IMG/VR virus record: IMGVR_UViG_3300010300_000154
Location: 1 to 20,768 of that record
Reading direction: 5' to 3' (one strand)
DNA from: a virus
Length of the DNA: 20,768 nucleotides
Below the pieces are notes generated by a model that was not told the origin of the DNA, ran no database searches, and worked only from the letters and a program-made list of their open reading frames with translations. A program made the position numbers and the translations under genes. Positions 9,401 to 16,430 of the stretch are shown in pieces. Within the stretch, counting starts at the first letter, position 1, and each line of letters begins with the position of its first letter.

Positions 9401-12400
9401 AATGGTTTGTTTAAGGTTGGGGATGGTCTTACCATGTTGGAAGCCCCCAAGGGTGGTAAACACCGCAGCTTTATACGGCGGGTTATGGAACAATCCTTGG
9501 CGGATTTTAACAAGGCGAATAATTTAAACTTTACACCAGCGGAAGCACAGGCTTTACTCTGGTATTACGAAAAACTAATCCACGATTCACATGGCAGTAG
9601 ACAAAAAGACGAAGCCCCGGACTATGGCTCCGCTGCAAACACCCTCTACCGAAAGATTACAGGACGAGACTCAACTAGATATAGAGCCTCCGATGCAGTC
9701 CGAAGAAGAGGAGATGTTCAACCAAGCGGTGCTGTCGTATCTGCGGCGCAACAACCTGCCCCACCAACAGGACGTAGACCCGAATCTGTAGGTGCGGCTC
9801 AACCCACAGCGGAACAGAACCAAGGGTTCGGTGATGCTGTTTCAAAGATTGAAGCCCAGGCTCAGAGGCTAGGCGTAAATGTACAGGCTCGGTCAGACAT
9901 GACTCGTGATGCCCAGTACAACTACGAGACCCAGACTATCGAGTACGACCCTGCCCGGTTAGCAAACCGAGGGCAGGACGGAGCTAAGGCAGCAATGCGT
10001 GAGGAACTGATTCACGCAACAATGCACAAGGTTCTTATGAACCGAACCAAGGGCAAAAACCCAAGGCAAGCATTCGAGGCTTTCTTTAGCTCAGTAGGCA
10101 AGTCCCTGACGCAAGAGCAACGTGCTGCACTAGAGGCGGTATACGGAGAACAGCTTGACGATACCGGTACCGGTGCTGAGTACACAAGGTTCTTGGTACA
10201 GCAAGCATTAGACGGACAAACCACCGAGGCGTTCATGCGTACCGGTCCAGCTTTCAACAAGGTCAAATCCTTGATTAAATCCGTACAGGCTTACGCTGCT
10301 CGTATCTTCGGTAAGGACTTACAACAAAACCAGGAGGCTGCCTTTGTCATTGCTGATACAATCAAAGTCCTTCGCAACCTTGACCCGGATGCTAGACCCG
10401 CCCAGCAAAGTATCGTAGAGCAAGCTCTGGAGATTGCGTCCGGTAACCAAGCCTTATCCTCGGAGAATATCTCGGACCCATTCCTTCCGTATGAGCAGCG
10501 AGAGAGGAAGAGGAAGATGAAACGAATCAAACGAGGGATACGTAAGTTCGTTCAGCCAGCTAGTGACTTCTTCGCAGGTATACACCCAAGAATCCAGCGT
10601 GTACTCAGCGATTACTATACCACGATTGAGCGTATACAGAACGAATCCGCTGCCAAGATAATTGATTTCCAGCGTGGAATCGCTGGCATCAAGAACCTCA
10701 AGGAGCAGTCCGAACTAGCGAGACTTATCTCTTACTCCCCAGAGCCTGATGATTACAACACAAGTGAACACCAAGAGTTAGTCGCAAGACGAGACGAGCT
10801 TCTGATGAAGTACGGATTGTATAACTCTTACAACTTACAGGTTCGGCCATTGCTGGATGAACTGTATCTCCAGGCTAAACAATCAGGCTTAGATATAAAC
10901 TTCCTGTTTGATTACTTCCCTCGTGTCGTCAAAGACTTCGAGGGTCTAATGAATTACTACGGTAAGGACGTAGAGCAGGACTTCCTTGACTACGTTGACC
11001 AAGAAAACAAAAGACGGTCGGCTGCTGGCGAGACCCTTATCAGCCAGAAAGAGCAAGCTCAACTCTTCGATAGATACATTCGTGGTAAGCAGTTCGTACA
11101 GCCATCACGGATACCCGGCAACCTCAAGGAACGCCGGACTGATATCATCCCAGAGGATGCTTTGCAGTTCTACCTGCCGCCACAAGAAGCGTTGAGTGCT
11201 TACACCAACAGTATCGCTGTTGCTATTGAAACCCAGAAGTTGCTTGGTACTGCTCTTCGCACAAAGAAGCGTCCGACTATCGTAGATGGAGAGTCAATAC
11301 AGGCTTTCAATCTTGATGACCCGACTGGTACTTTGAATCGTGTTGTTGCTCAACTCGTCTCCGAGGGTGCTTTGGATAAGACCAAGATGCAGAATCTTGA
11401 GTACGGACTGGTTCAGCTTTTTGGTTCACAGAATGCTTCCGAGAATAATCTCTTGGAGCTTGGCCGTACGTTCAGCTACGGTTCCTTGCTGGTTGAGCCT
11501 ACCTCTACCCTGTCCCAGATGTTTGACCTTGCGTTCACCATCATGGACAATGGTATCCTTCCGGCACTCAATGCAATGTTCGGAACCAAGGTTACGATGC
11601 AGTCAATGGGACTCGACCCCAATAACCTAAGTGCTGAGTACCCGGCAGGTAGCCAAGGTAAGAAAAAGTTTTTCAATGATGCTGTCCGTAAGGGACTGCA
11701 ACTTACTGGATTCCGCAGAATGGACCAGCTAATGAAGGAGACTAACTTGACGGCGAACTACAATCGATATCGCAAGACAGCGAGGTTAGCTCCTAATAAT
11801 CCCAAGTTTATTAAGTTCCGACAGGAGCTTGAGTTCATGGTTGGGCAAGATGTTGACCAAGTTATCGCTGACTTCAGAGCTAACAAGCACGACAGCGAGT
11901 TAGTCCGTGAGGTATTAATACGTAAGTTGCTTGAGACCCAGCCGCTGAATCGCTTCGAGCTTCCGCTCTCGGTATCCGCTAACCCGAACTACAGAATGCT
12001 GTACACCATGAAATCATTCTTGGTTAAGCAGCTTGCACTTGTTGTTCGTAGGTATGCACAGACTCTTTTTGCAGGAACACCTTTATCTCCCAAGGCGAGT
12101 GCAACCGCTAGTGAGCGTGTAAGGGCGTTCCGGGATATGGTAAAACTCCTGATTCTTTTCCAAGTTGTTGGACTACCTCTTGACTTCCTCAAGGACTTGA
12201 TTGCTGGTCGTGACGTTTACCCAGGTGACTACTCAACGAACGCACTCCTTCGTATTGCTGGTATGTCCAAGTACACCTTGTACCAAGCAGAGCGAGGACT
12301 CGGTGGTGCGATTGGTTCTTACTTCTTACCGGTCGGACTCGACCAGACCTTTACAACTCTCGATGATATCGGTGGCGTACTCTGGGGTGGCAAGAAAGTA

Positions 12401-12535
12401 CCGGACACCAGAGCCGTGAACTACCTGCCGTTCTCCGATGTGTGGTACTACCGATACGGACCGGGCGTTGAGAAGCAGAAGCGTAAACGCAGCAGAAAGC
12501 TGGAAGAGGGTATCGTTCCTTTCTTAAGAATGTAG
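6440..12535 (+). CDS. Giant multi-domain polyvalent / ejection protein
   Basis: This gene encodes 2031 residues. Residues about 126-180 hold a long glycine-zipper (GGAAVGGLAAGPVGAVAGG and flanks) that could span membranes. The motif VGAAQ occurs at about residues 423-427, 640-644 and 1117-1121 in Pro/Glu-rich linkers and splits the chain into four parts. Part 3 contains TTMDRWFMRTFGR and ALLWYYEKLIHDS, phrases seen in phage polyvalent proteins. Part 4 starts with a metallopeptidase-like stretch ending EELIHATMH (1188-1196), in which the first His of HEXXH is Glu. It continues with long helical segments and a hydrophobic stretch near 1902-1921. Size, position and glycine-zipper fit a T7 gp16-like ejected protein; polyvalent phage proteins are known to carry enzymes into the host. 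No Shine-Dalgarno is seen before the ATG. Individual enzymatic activities are unproven. Confidence 0.7.
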   Translation: MITSTFRDKASGETVRITHDKDVSLSVLKQLAMDKVIDKMQTEDNFAIDVVKGLGAGGVKALLDSAAGLQQATAIAGRGVYGEEDAMIQALGENAEKLRDLSSKVDDAIGLDEDFRYSFAGQVAQGFGQMPVQIATALGGAAVGGLAAGPVGAVAGGIAAGGGFAAGQMQTEAVRDAEQTLGKKYAEFTDLEKQQTAMSSLTYMTVGGLMEYAAVTKVIPKPLRSKLLRFASGKERLPAGEVNKAIRSLKRDAAEGALFEGMTEAAQGQLLDGLARATFDDERELMSLNVLAQRANEFAVGAIVGGGTTTAIRAGQNIVGGQPITGLKETKEVDEATRQGLQKFNVTVNRTMPNGEVKEESHIMAAPNIEAATEEANRIYKSDDTVVNQTIKVEDYKEPAVGVTPTEEGVILEESDFAEQPTVGAAQEFQFTDQDAEQALPSKERAKFNRHITEPLQRGAVRLNLNSKFQKEGVPGPLFVQTLHPITKDGRPQYGQAHSYGRSFTLRNASFSVNPLAKTQIASGVSNKFPMASVDGDVVQGRDSLEGEVLSFNPFRDDAFVDSQGRAVKSAEEVTVYGTKAYARGKIEYMDEAPEVVSREELLDLARTGRKYIHPKFHPKGTTVKLTEDDIARIQAEPTVGAAQLSADAMIDAADQVIDAPISVETDPGEGGRVRSIGKMYLLPESEVLDFNDDKNIAPAAKRISKVLDLSFKQFPKFSKWYSSRLKMAMNILQQLDPDLKKPQDQFMVKVLLAITSNGNEVSPQTEESYRIYQYWKQNNSIAVPTTQGTRVGALLNHLELVDDIIKKHGWKKLKTFMDKSGTVSDLRKEMVKTFGYTTKEASDLTGGELVAEVVPFSLMLGPKLGSFYNNLNGNFDTTTMDRWFMRTFGRTLGQQFLRQDNTKQTKRFLDAANSILADPGYASILDQRILKTQETTVRDLLPKGDQVNSSDLKRLSTFFSKKENREIDGVPIKESAPLLDNLRLATNGLFKVGDGLTMLEAPKGGKHRSFIRRVMEQSLADFNKANNLNFTPAEAQALLWYYEKLIHDSHGSRQKDEAPDYGSAANTLYRKITGRDSTRYRASDAVRRRGDVQPSGAVVSAAQQPAPPTGRRPESVGAAQPTAEQNQGFGDAVSKIEAQAQRLGVNVQARSDMTRDAQYNYETQTIEYDPARLANRGQDGAKAAMREELIHATMHKVLMNRTKGKNPRQAFEAFFSSVGKSLTQEQRAALEAVYGEQLDDTGTGAEYTRFLVQQALDGQTTEAFMRTGPAFNKVKSLIKSVQAYAARIFGKDLQQNQEAAFVIADTIKVLRNLDPDARPAQQSIVEQALEIASGNQALSSENISDPFLPYEQRERKRKMKRIKRGIRKFVQPASDFFAGIHPRIQRVLSDYYTTIERIQNESAAKIIDFQRGIAGIKNLKEQSELARLISYSPEPDDYNTSEHQELVARRDELLMKYGLYNSYNLQVRPLLDELYLQAKQSGLDINFLFDYFPRVVKDFEGLMNYYGKDVEQDFLDYVDQENKRRSAAGETLISQKEQAQLFDRYIRGKQFVQPSRIPGNLKERRTDIIPEDALQFYLPPQEALSAYTNSIAVAIETQKLLGTALRTKKRPTIVDGESIQAFNLDDPTGTLNRVVAQLVSEGALDKTKMQNLEYGLVQLFGSQNASENNLLELGRTFSYGSLLVEPTSTLSQMFDLAFTIMDNGILPALNAMFGTKVTMQSMGLDPNNLSAEYPAGSQGKKKFFNDAVRKGLQLTGFRRMDQLMKETNLTANYNRYRKTARLAPNNPKFIKFRQELEFMVGQDVDQVIADFRANKHDSELVREVLIRKLLETQPLNRFELPLSVSANPNYRMLYTMKSFLVKQLALVVRRYAQTLFAGTPLSPKASATASERVRAFRDMVKLLILFQVVGLPLDFLKDLIAGRDVYPGDYSTNALLRIAGMSKYTLYQAERGLGGAIGSYFLPVGLDQTFTTLDDIGGVLWGGKKVPDTRAVNYLPFSDVWYYRYGPGVEKQKRKRSRKLEEGIVPFLRM
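7700..7720 (+). repeat. Linker repeat 1 (PTVGAAQ)
   Basis: This stretch codes residues 421-427 of the giant protein within a Glu/Pro/Gln-rich linker. It is the first of three near-identical copies. Confidence 0.7.
8351..8371 (+). repeat. Linker repeat 2 (PTVGAAQ)
   Basis: This stretch codes residues 638-644. The peptide is identical to copy 1, with GTAGGTGC-x-GCTCA conserved at the DNA level. Confidence 0.7.
9779..9802 (+). repeat. Linker repeat 3 (PESVGAAQ)
   Basis: This stretch codes residues 1114-1121. VGAAQ is conserved and again lies between Pro/Gln-rich linker sequence and a new domain. Confidence 0.65.
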
Positions 12536-12575
12536 AAAGAAAAAGCCCCACCCCCCATGCGAAGAGGGTGAGGCT
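12536..12575 (-). terminator. Rho-independent terminator for the leftward genes
   Basis: Arms 12544-12553 and 12566-12575 form a 10-bp GC-rich stem. On the minus strand every position pairs (one U-G wobble), while on the plus strand there is one A-C mismatch. On the minus strand the stem runs into a U-rich tract (complement of 12536-12543). It lies just past the last leftward gene and directly against the stop of the giant protein, so it mainly serves leftward transcription. Confidence 0.75.
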
Positions 12576-12622
12576 AACCAGTCTACCTACACTATTATAC
12601 TACACAATGAGCTACCGTTTGT

Positions 12623-12647
12623 GGTGGGAAAATGAATAAAACCCACC
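12623..12647. other. GC-rich stem-loop in the convergent junction
   Basis: GGTGGG at 12623-12628 pairs with CCCACC at 12642-12647 around a 13-base A-rich loop. No U-tract follows on either strand, so it may be a transcript-end stabiliser or a weak terminator for the rightward genes. Nothing else was seen in 12576-12671. Confidence 0.4.
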
Positions 12648-12671
12648 TAGCCCAAATCATGAAAAGTTATA

Positions 12672-12854
12672 TTATACACCAAGGTGGCACAAAATGTCTT
12701 TGAGTTTCTTTTTCTCAGCCTGAAGAGCTTTGCGCTGGTTCTCCATGCGAGATATTCTGTAAGATAGATTCCGGGACTCCGCACGAATCATGTCGATTTG
12801 AGTTTGGACGCTTTCGATTTGGTGTTCCTTTTTGACTGTAGTTGTTTCTTCCAT
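12672..12854 (-). CDS. Small coiled-coil protein, last leftward gene
   Basis: This gene encodes 60 residues from the ATG at 12854; an in-frame TTG two codons earlier is less likely. Almost the whole chain is a charged helix with heptad-like spacing (IESVQTQIDMIRAESRNLSY, then ISRMENQRKALQAEKKKL), so coiled coil is likely. It overlaps the 3' end of the HTH gene by 67 bases in another frame, which is large for this phage. No Shine-Dalgarno is visible, so coupling to the upstream gene is plausible. Function unknown. Confidence 0.5.
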   Translation of the reverse strand: MEETTTVKKEHQIESVQTQIDMIRAESRNLSYRISRMENQRKALQAEKKKLKDILCHLGV

Positions 12855-13111
12855 TTGCAATATGTACTTGGGTCAATATTTAAAGTTTTTGCTGCAATGC
12901 GATATGTGTACCCTTTCTTTTTTAGTTTGTCAACCTCGGCAACCAACCTCCGTTTCTCTTTCTTTGTATAGGATGGTCTCATTTTCCTGTCATCTTTCTT
13001 AACGAGCCACTCAGCGGTTCCGTATTCCCTCTCCATCATTTCGATGTCCTCAAGTTCTTTCTGGAGTCTCATGTGCGCCCAATGGATAAAGTGAGATATT
13101 GACCTAGACAT
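12788..13111 (-). CDS. Helix-turn-helix DNA-binding protein
   Basis: This gene encodes 107 residues. The N-terminal third is helical and charged. Residues 67-91 (GYTYRIAAKTLNIDPSTYCK, then W-K-K-Q) fit a homeodomain-like HTH of the kind found in IS3-type OrfA proteins and phage regulators. The C-terminus is Lys/Ser-rich. The start overlaps the helicase stop (TAATG). There is no transposase catalytic domain nearby and no insertion-sequence ends were seen, so this is more likely a phage regulator or terminase-small-subunit-like DNA binder than a transposon remnant. Confidence 0.6.
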   Translation of the reverse strand: MSRSISHFIHWAHMRLQKELEDIEMMEREYGTAEWLVKKDDRKMRPSYTKKEKRRLVAEVDKLKKKGYTYRIAAKTLNIDPSTYCKWKKQLQSKRNTKSKASKLKST

Positions 13112-14439
13112 TATTCAAACCTCCCTGTTCCGTGGTAAAATTTAAAGAAACACGTAACATCCCGCATACCCTCACGGTTCTTTGCTAGGTTGTATACTAG
13201 CTCAGTATAAGAACCCTTCCAGTCTTTCTTCTTGCTGCTTTCTACATCTTCCTCGCTCGGCCACATAAGCAGAACAACATCAGCATCATTCTCAATGTCC
13301 CCGGAATCCTTGAGGTCGTAAAGCTGAAGACCGCCAAACCTTTTAGCACCCTCACGATTTACTTGTGCCAGTAATATTACAGCTACGTTAAGCTCAATAG
13401 CCATCTGCTTAATCCTGTGTGAGATATCAGCGATGCCCTCAGCCTTGCCTTTGTTTCCATCGAATGGCACAAGCTGTAGGTAGTCTATGACTACCAGCTT
13501 GACTCCCTTCTTTCGTACCAAGTATCGAGTCTGACCCACAAGGTCTTCGGCACTCTTCACTCTGTGGCTGGTGTACAATGGAAGTTTCTTTGCCTCCTCC
13601 GAGGACTCTTTGAATCTCTTCTTATCTTCATCGCTGGCGTATCCATCCTGAATGGTTCGCATATTAACCCCAGACATAACTTGAACCATGCGTTTCATTA
13701 ACTGCTTCTGCGGCATCTCCATTGAGAAGTAAGCGGTCGGTGTACCTTGGTGCTTCATGGCTTTACCAGCAATGAATAAAGACAACGCTGACTTACCGCA
13801 GGACGTTGGGGCAGCTAATACTAATACTTCACCAGCAGCGATACCGCCATTGCCCAGAAAACTATCTAGTCTACCGACTGTCGTATGGACTACGTCCGGC
13901 TTGTAATCTTCCTCACCCATGCGGTCTACCTCTTCGGAGAGTTCATCGAGTGTATCAGTAATGGTGTAGTCCTCGCTGGTGTTCTTATCAATCTCCAGCA
14001 TCTGGCTTTCTAGGGACGAGCGAATCTCTTTATATTCTAAGGACTCTCCCTGTGCGGATTCGATAGCAATTTTGCACTCACGAATTAGCCGTCTGAGGTT
14101 GCTCTTCTCTGCCACCACACGCGCACAGTATTGTGCCTGTGAGGGCGTTGTAGCCTTGTCCGCAAGACCGAATATACCCGGCATCCCTCCGACCTCATCT
14201 AGGGCATTCTGAGCCTTTAGCTCCTCCTCTAGGGTTACCTCGTCAATCGTACGCCCTGAGTTCGACAAGGACTGCAAGGCTGCGAATACTAACTTACTCT
14301 TGTGGGAGTAGAAGTCATCAAGGCTGACAATGTTTGATATCGTATCAAACGTGTCCGTATCGGTCTCGCAGATGCAAGTGCCAAGGATTGTATCCTCAGC
14401 CTCTGTATTACTTGGTGGGCTTTTTGCCTGTAGGTTCAT
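13111..14439 (-). CDS. dnaB: Replicative DNA helicase, DnaB family
   Basis: This gene encodes 442 residues, a usual length for the family, and the product unwinds DNA at the fork with NTP hydrolysis. An N-terminal primase-interaction-type domain (about 10-115) precedes a linker and a RecA-fold domain. Motifs seen are Walker A APTSCGKSA (210-218), catalytic Glu in FSMEM (238-242), Walker B VVIDYLQL (316-323), the glutamine switch in LLAQVNREG (356-364) and the GDIENDADVVLL region (380-391), with a late KNREG (420-424) where the arginine finger is expected. GGAG lies 10 bases before ATG 14439; a TTG at 14445 is the alternative. No TOPRIM primase domain is attached, unlike T7 gp4, so a separate primase is expected elsewhere. 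Confidence 0.92.
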   Translation of the reverse strand: MNLQAKSPPSNTEAEDTILGTCICETDTDTFDTISNIVSLDDFYSHKSKLVFAALQSLSNSGRTIDEVTLEEELKAQNALDEVGGMPGIFGLADKATTPSQAQYCARVVAEKSNLRRLIRECKIAIESAQGESLEYKEIRSSLESQMLEIDKNTSEDYTITDTLDELSEEVDRMGEEDYKPDVVHTTVGRLDSFLGNGGIAAGEVLVLAAPTSCGKSALSLFIAGKAMKHQGTPTAYFSMEMPQKQLMKRMVQVMSGVNMRTIQDGYASDEDKKRFKESSEEAKKLPLYTSHRVKSAEDLVGQTRYLVRKKGVKLVVIDYLQLVPFDGNKGKAEGIADISHRIKQMAIELNVAVILLAQVNREGAKRFGGLQLYDLKDSGDIENDADVVLLMWPSEEDVESSKKKDWKGSYTELVYNLAKNREGMRDVTCFFKFYHGTGRFE

Positions 14440-14581
14440 GCTCAAGTGTCTCCATCATTGCACGAAGACATTGACCAAGAGCTTTTACCTTTATGCGTTC
14501 GCTCTCTGGCAAACGGAAAGTATCTATTGAATTGTGTAGGCTCATTAAAGTAGTTATGGATTCTTGGACTGTCTCGCTCAT
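14408..14581 (-). CDS. Small helical protein overlapping the helicase start
   Basis: This 57-residue ORF runs from ATG 14581 to TAA at 14408 and overlaps the helicase start by 32 bases. The product is helix-prone (SETVQESITTLMSLHNSIDT and a Leu/Met/Glu-rich second half) and ends in a basic tail GKKPTK. It fills most of an otherwise empty gap between the Nmad1-type gene and the helicase and carries the helicase ribosome-binding site inside it, so translational coupling is plausible. There is no Shine-Dalgarno of its own; the leader is A-rich like other leftward genes. Function unknown. Confidence 0.45.
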   Translation of the reverse strand: MSETVQESITTLMSLHNSIDTFRLPESERIKVKALGQCLRAMMETLEHEPTGKKPTK

Positions 14582-14654
14582 TTATTTTTTAGGTTATGGT
14601 GAATACTTGAACTCACCGCCGGATTGCGATGAGCCAAGCATTCTATCACAAGGG

Positions 14655-14999
14655 TTACGGGTTTTCTTCCCTTTCCAGCATCCCTATGGCTACCAATGAG
14701 TAACCAATTAGGTCTCGGAATATGTCCTTGGACTGGTCGCCGTTGGTCGTAACCTTCAGCGAGCCATCAGAACAGAGAGCCTTAGCCCTCTGGAATTTAT
14801 CCTGCATTCTAACGCAGACTCCAACAAGGGGGTGAACATTGAACTCGGTGCTTTTGTCAAAGTTTGCGAAGGGGTTATCGCAGCTTTGACCACCTGTGTA
14901 GTCATTGTTCTTATTGGCGGTAAGCTCCAGTATGTGCTGGACTTCCATTGTACGGAAGTGTTCCCACCAATCCTTGTTGAATCTGGTTTCCGGTTCCAT
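14655..14999 (-). CDS. Nucleotide modification-associated domain 1 (DUF1599) protein
   Basis: This gene encodes 114 residues. The pattern ELTANKNNDYTG (25-36), DNPFANF (41-47), VCVRMQDKFQRAKAL (61-75) and DLIGYSLVAIGML (96-108) is the signature of the Nmad1/DUF1599 family. That family was proposed from gene context to take part in phage nucleotide or base metabolism; the biochemical role is not settled. It starts at the stop of the SSB-like gene (TAATG). In this window its companions are a cytosine methyltransferase and recombination proteins; no thymidylate-synthase-like or deaminase gene is visible. Confidence 0.75.
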   Translation of the reverse strand: MEPETRFNKDWWEHFRTMEVQHILELTANKNNDYTGGQSCDNPFANFDKSTEFNVHPLVGVCVRMQDKFQRAKALCSDGSLKVTTNGDQSKDIFRDLIGYSLVAIGMLEREENP

Positions 15000-15262
15000 T
15001 AGAACGGACTTGCGTCAGAGGTGACAGGGGTTGGCGCACTTGCGTGACTCTCACGAGCCTCGGCTTGCTTGTCTTCCGGGGCGTAGTCAGCAGCCACCGA
15101 CAGATAAGGTCGGTCATCTGCGAACGATTTCTTCCACCCCTTGAGGTAGTAAAGCCCAGGCTTATCCACGTATATTTTACCTGTGTAGTCCGGGTGCGTT
15201 TCTTTCTCCTTGCGGTCATTAACCGCAAAGAGACCTGTGTTTGGTTTGTATTTATTAGCCAT
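14999..15262 (-). CDS. Small OB-like / SSB-like protein
   Basis: This gene encodes 87 residues. The core (TGLFAVNDRKEKETHPDYTG, then a YYLKGWKK segment and PYLSV) matches a group of small phage and plasmid proteins of DUF736-like appearance with a compact beta fold. The tail is Ala/Glu/Ser-rich and ends TSDASPF, resembling the acidic C-terminal tip of SSB (D-D-D-I-P-F) that recruits partner proteins. It lies directly downstream of the ERF annealing gene. I infer a single-strand-binding or accessory role; the tip is less acidic than in true SSB. Confidence 0.5.
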   Translation of the reverse strand: MANKYKPNTGLFAVNDRKEKETHPDYTGKIYVDKPGLYYLKGWKKSFADDRPYLSVAADYAPEDKQAEARESHASAPTPVTSDASPF

Positions 15263-15282
15263 ATTATTATTTGGTGTTAGGG

Positions 15283-15762
15283 TTAGAATCCTACTTGCTT
15301 TGCATCGTGCTTCTTCTGCATATCATCGAAGACAACGTCCTTGTTGCGTGGTACACGTTTACCGTGGTCGTTGGTTGCATCCGCATCCTTGGTATCATCA
15401 ATAGCGAAGAGACCATTGAGTGCGTACTTACGAGCGTAAGAACTAGCCGAGCCAGTAATCTGGGCATCGTCCATACCCTTCTTGATTTCGGCTTCACGAG
15501 CGAAGGCAGTAGCGGATAGAGCGAGTTCAGTTTCGTTGTCCGCTAGACTTGCGGTAGCCTTGACGTAGACACGACCACCGACTTCAACGATGTCATCTTG
15601 GATGACGATGGAGCAACCCCACTCAGCGAGTAAAGGTTTAACGGCGGTGAGGATGTCCTCACAGGAGCGGTACTTGTACCCTCCGAATTTATTAGTCTGC
15701 CCCTTCGGAGCTTTGAGGGATGACTGAATCCCCTGTAGTTTTTGTCGTATATTATGACTCAT
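15283..15762 (-). CDS. erf: ERF-family single-strand annealing protein
   Basis: This gene encodes 159 residues from the ATG at 15762. The product anneals complementary single strands during phage recombination. Family features are FGGYKYRSCEDILTAVKPLL (26-45), a central beta region (51-88), and the strongly conserved block GMDDAQITGSASSYARKYAL (96-115) followed by NGLFAIDDTKDADATN (116-131). An in-frame start at 15876 would overlap the endonuclease gene by 125 bases and adds no ERF-like sequence, so I prefer 15762, which overlaps it by 11. The leader is A-rich without a Shine-Dalgarno. The P22-type C-terminal extension is short. Confidence 0.9.
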   Translation of the reverse strand: MSHNIRQKLQGIQSSLKAPKGQTNKFGGYKYRSCEDILTAVKPLLAEWGCSIVIQDDIVEVGGRVYVKATASLADNETELALSATAFAREAEIKKGMDDAQITGSASSYARKYALNGLFAIDDTKDADATNDHGKRVPRNKDVVFDDMQKKHDAKQVGF

Positions 15763-16204
15763 ATTTTTTCTTGAGTAAACTGCGGTATAAATCTTTTCGG
15801 CGGGGTGCGTTACGCTTGGCGTATTTAAGTTCATCTTCGGTCGCTCCCATGTCTTTAAGAACATCACTTTGCTCATCCGATGTCAAGCTCGTAGCCCATC
15901 TATTTACTAATTGTTTTAGACCAACAGGATGCAGAATATCTGTTTGTTCTTTCTCAAGATAATCAGCGGCTGCACGTAAGATTCTAGGGAAGTTTTTGTA
16001 CTGCTGCCTGCACCTTGTATACAGGAAGTTTTCTATCTTGCCGATGAAGGCATTGCCGGAACGAGAGATAACGCCACGGACCATCCCGGTCTTATGGTCG
16101 TGGTCTAGGACCCAGTCAGCCGTGTACCCACCCAGGATGGGGCAGCGACTTGGCTTGTGCTTCTCTCGGTAAGATTTTATTTCAGTCTGTTTAAGGTAGG
16201 GCAT
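15752..16204 (-). CDS. Recombination endonuclease VII-like (His-Me finger) nuclease
   Basis: This gene encodes 150 residues. The block DWVLDHDHKTGMVRGVISRS (30-49), then GNAFIGKIENF (50-60), is the His-Me finger of T4 endonuclease VII (gp49), which resolves Holliday junctions and branched DNA before packaging. The metal/active residues D34, H35, D36, H37 and N51 are present. Of the four zinc cysteines in T4 gp49 only C21 is evident; the C-x-x-C partners are Leu and the second pair is Ser/Gly, so the structural zinc is probably lost. The C-terminal half is helical (dimerisation-like). It starts 2 bases after the previous stop. Confidence 0.85.
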   Translation of the reverse strand: MPYLKQTEIKSYREKHKPSRCPILGGYTADWVLDHDHKTGMVRGVISRSGNAFIGKIENFLYTRCRQQYKNFPRILRAAADYLEKEQTDILHPVGLKQLVNRWATSLTSDEQSDVLKDMGATEDELKYAKRNAPRRKDLYRSLLKKKYES

Positions 16205-16206
16205 GA

Positions 16207-16428
16207 CTATAAAGAGTTAGTGGGTTTAAGTTTTTGATAAAATCCAACTACAAAGAAACAAGCCCTATTCACATTCCATTCTGCGACTATAAGCTCGTCT
16301 TCTTTACTGTAAAAACAGTAAATCCCCTTGGACTCGAAAACTTGCCATATCTCAAGCAGATTATTGTCTTGGTCGTAAAAGTAACCAGTTTGGGGATGCT
16401 TATGTATTGTATTTATTTTATTTGCCAT
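16207..16428 (-). CDS. Hypothetical protein
   Basis: This gene encodes 73 residues rich in aromatics (FYDQDNNLLEIWQVFESKGI, residues 17-36; FFVVGFYQKL near the end), suggesting a small beta-rich fold. The ending PTNSL and the 2-base gap to the next ATG copy the ending of the gene just upstream. The ATG lies 2 bases after that gene's stop. No motif identifies a function. Confidence 0.6.
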   Translation of the reverse strand: MANKINTIHKHPQTGYFYDQDNNLLEIWQVFESKGIYCFYSKEDELIVAEWNVNRACFFVVGFYQKLKPTNSL

Positions 16429-16430
16429 AT

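Noticed and set aside
12788-13111. Insertion-sequence OrfA remnant
   Set aside because: The HTH is transposase-like, but there is no catalytic domain, no terminal inverted repeat and no target duplication nearby, and the gene is coupled to the helicase.
14594-14641. A 15-codon ORF (MLGSSQSGGEFKYSP) between the Nmad1-type gene and the 57-residue ORF
   Set aside because: Too short to support and no ribosome-binding site. The same frame extends upstream without a start codon to a stop near 14686, so it could be a remnant, but nothing shows it is translated.
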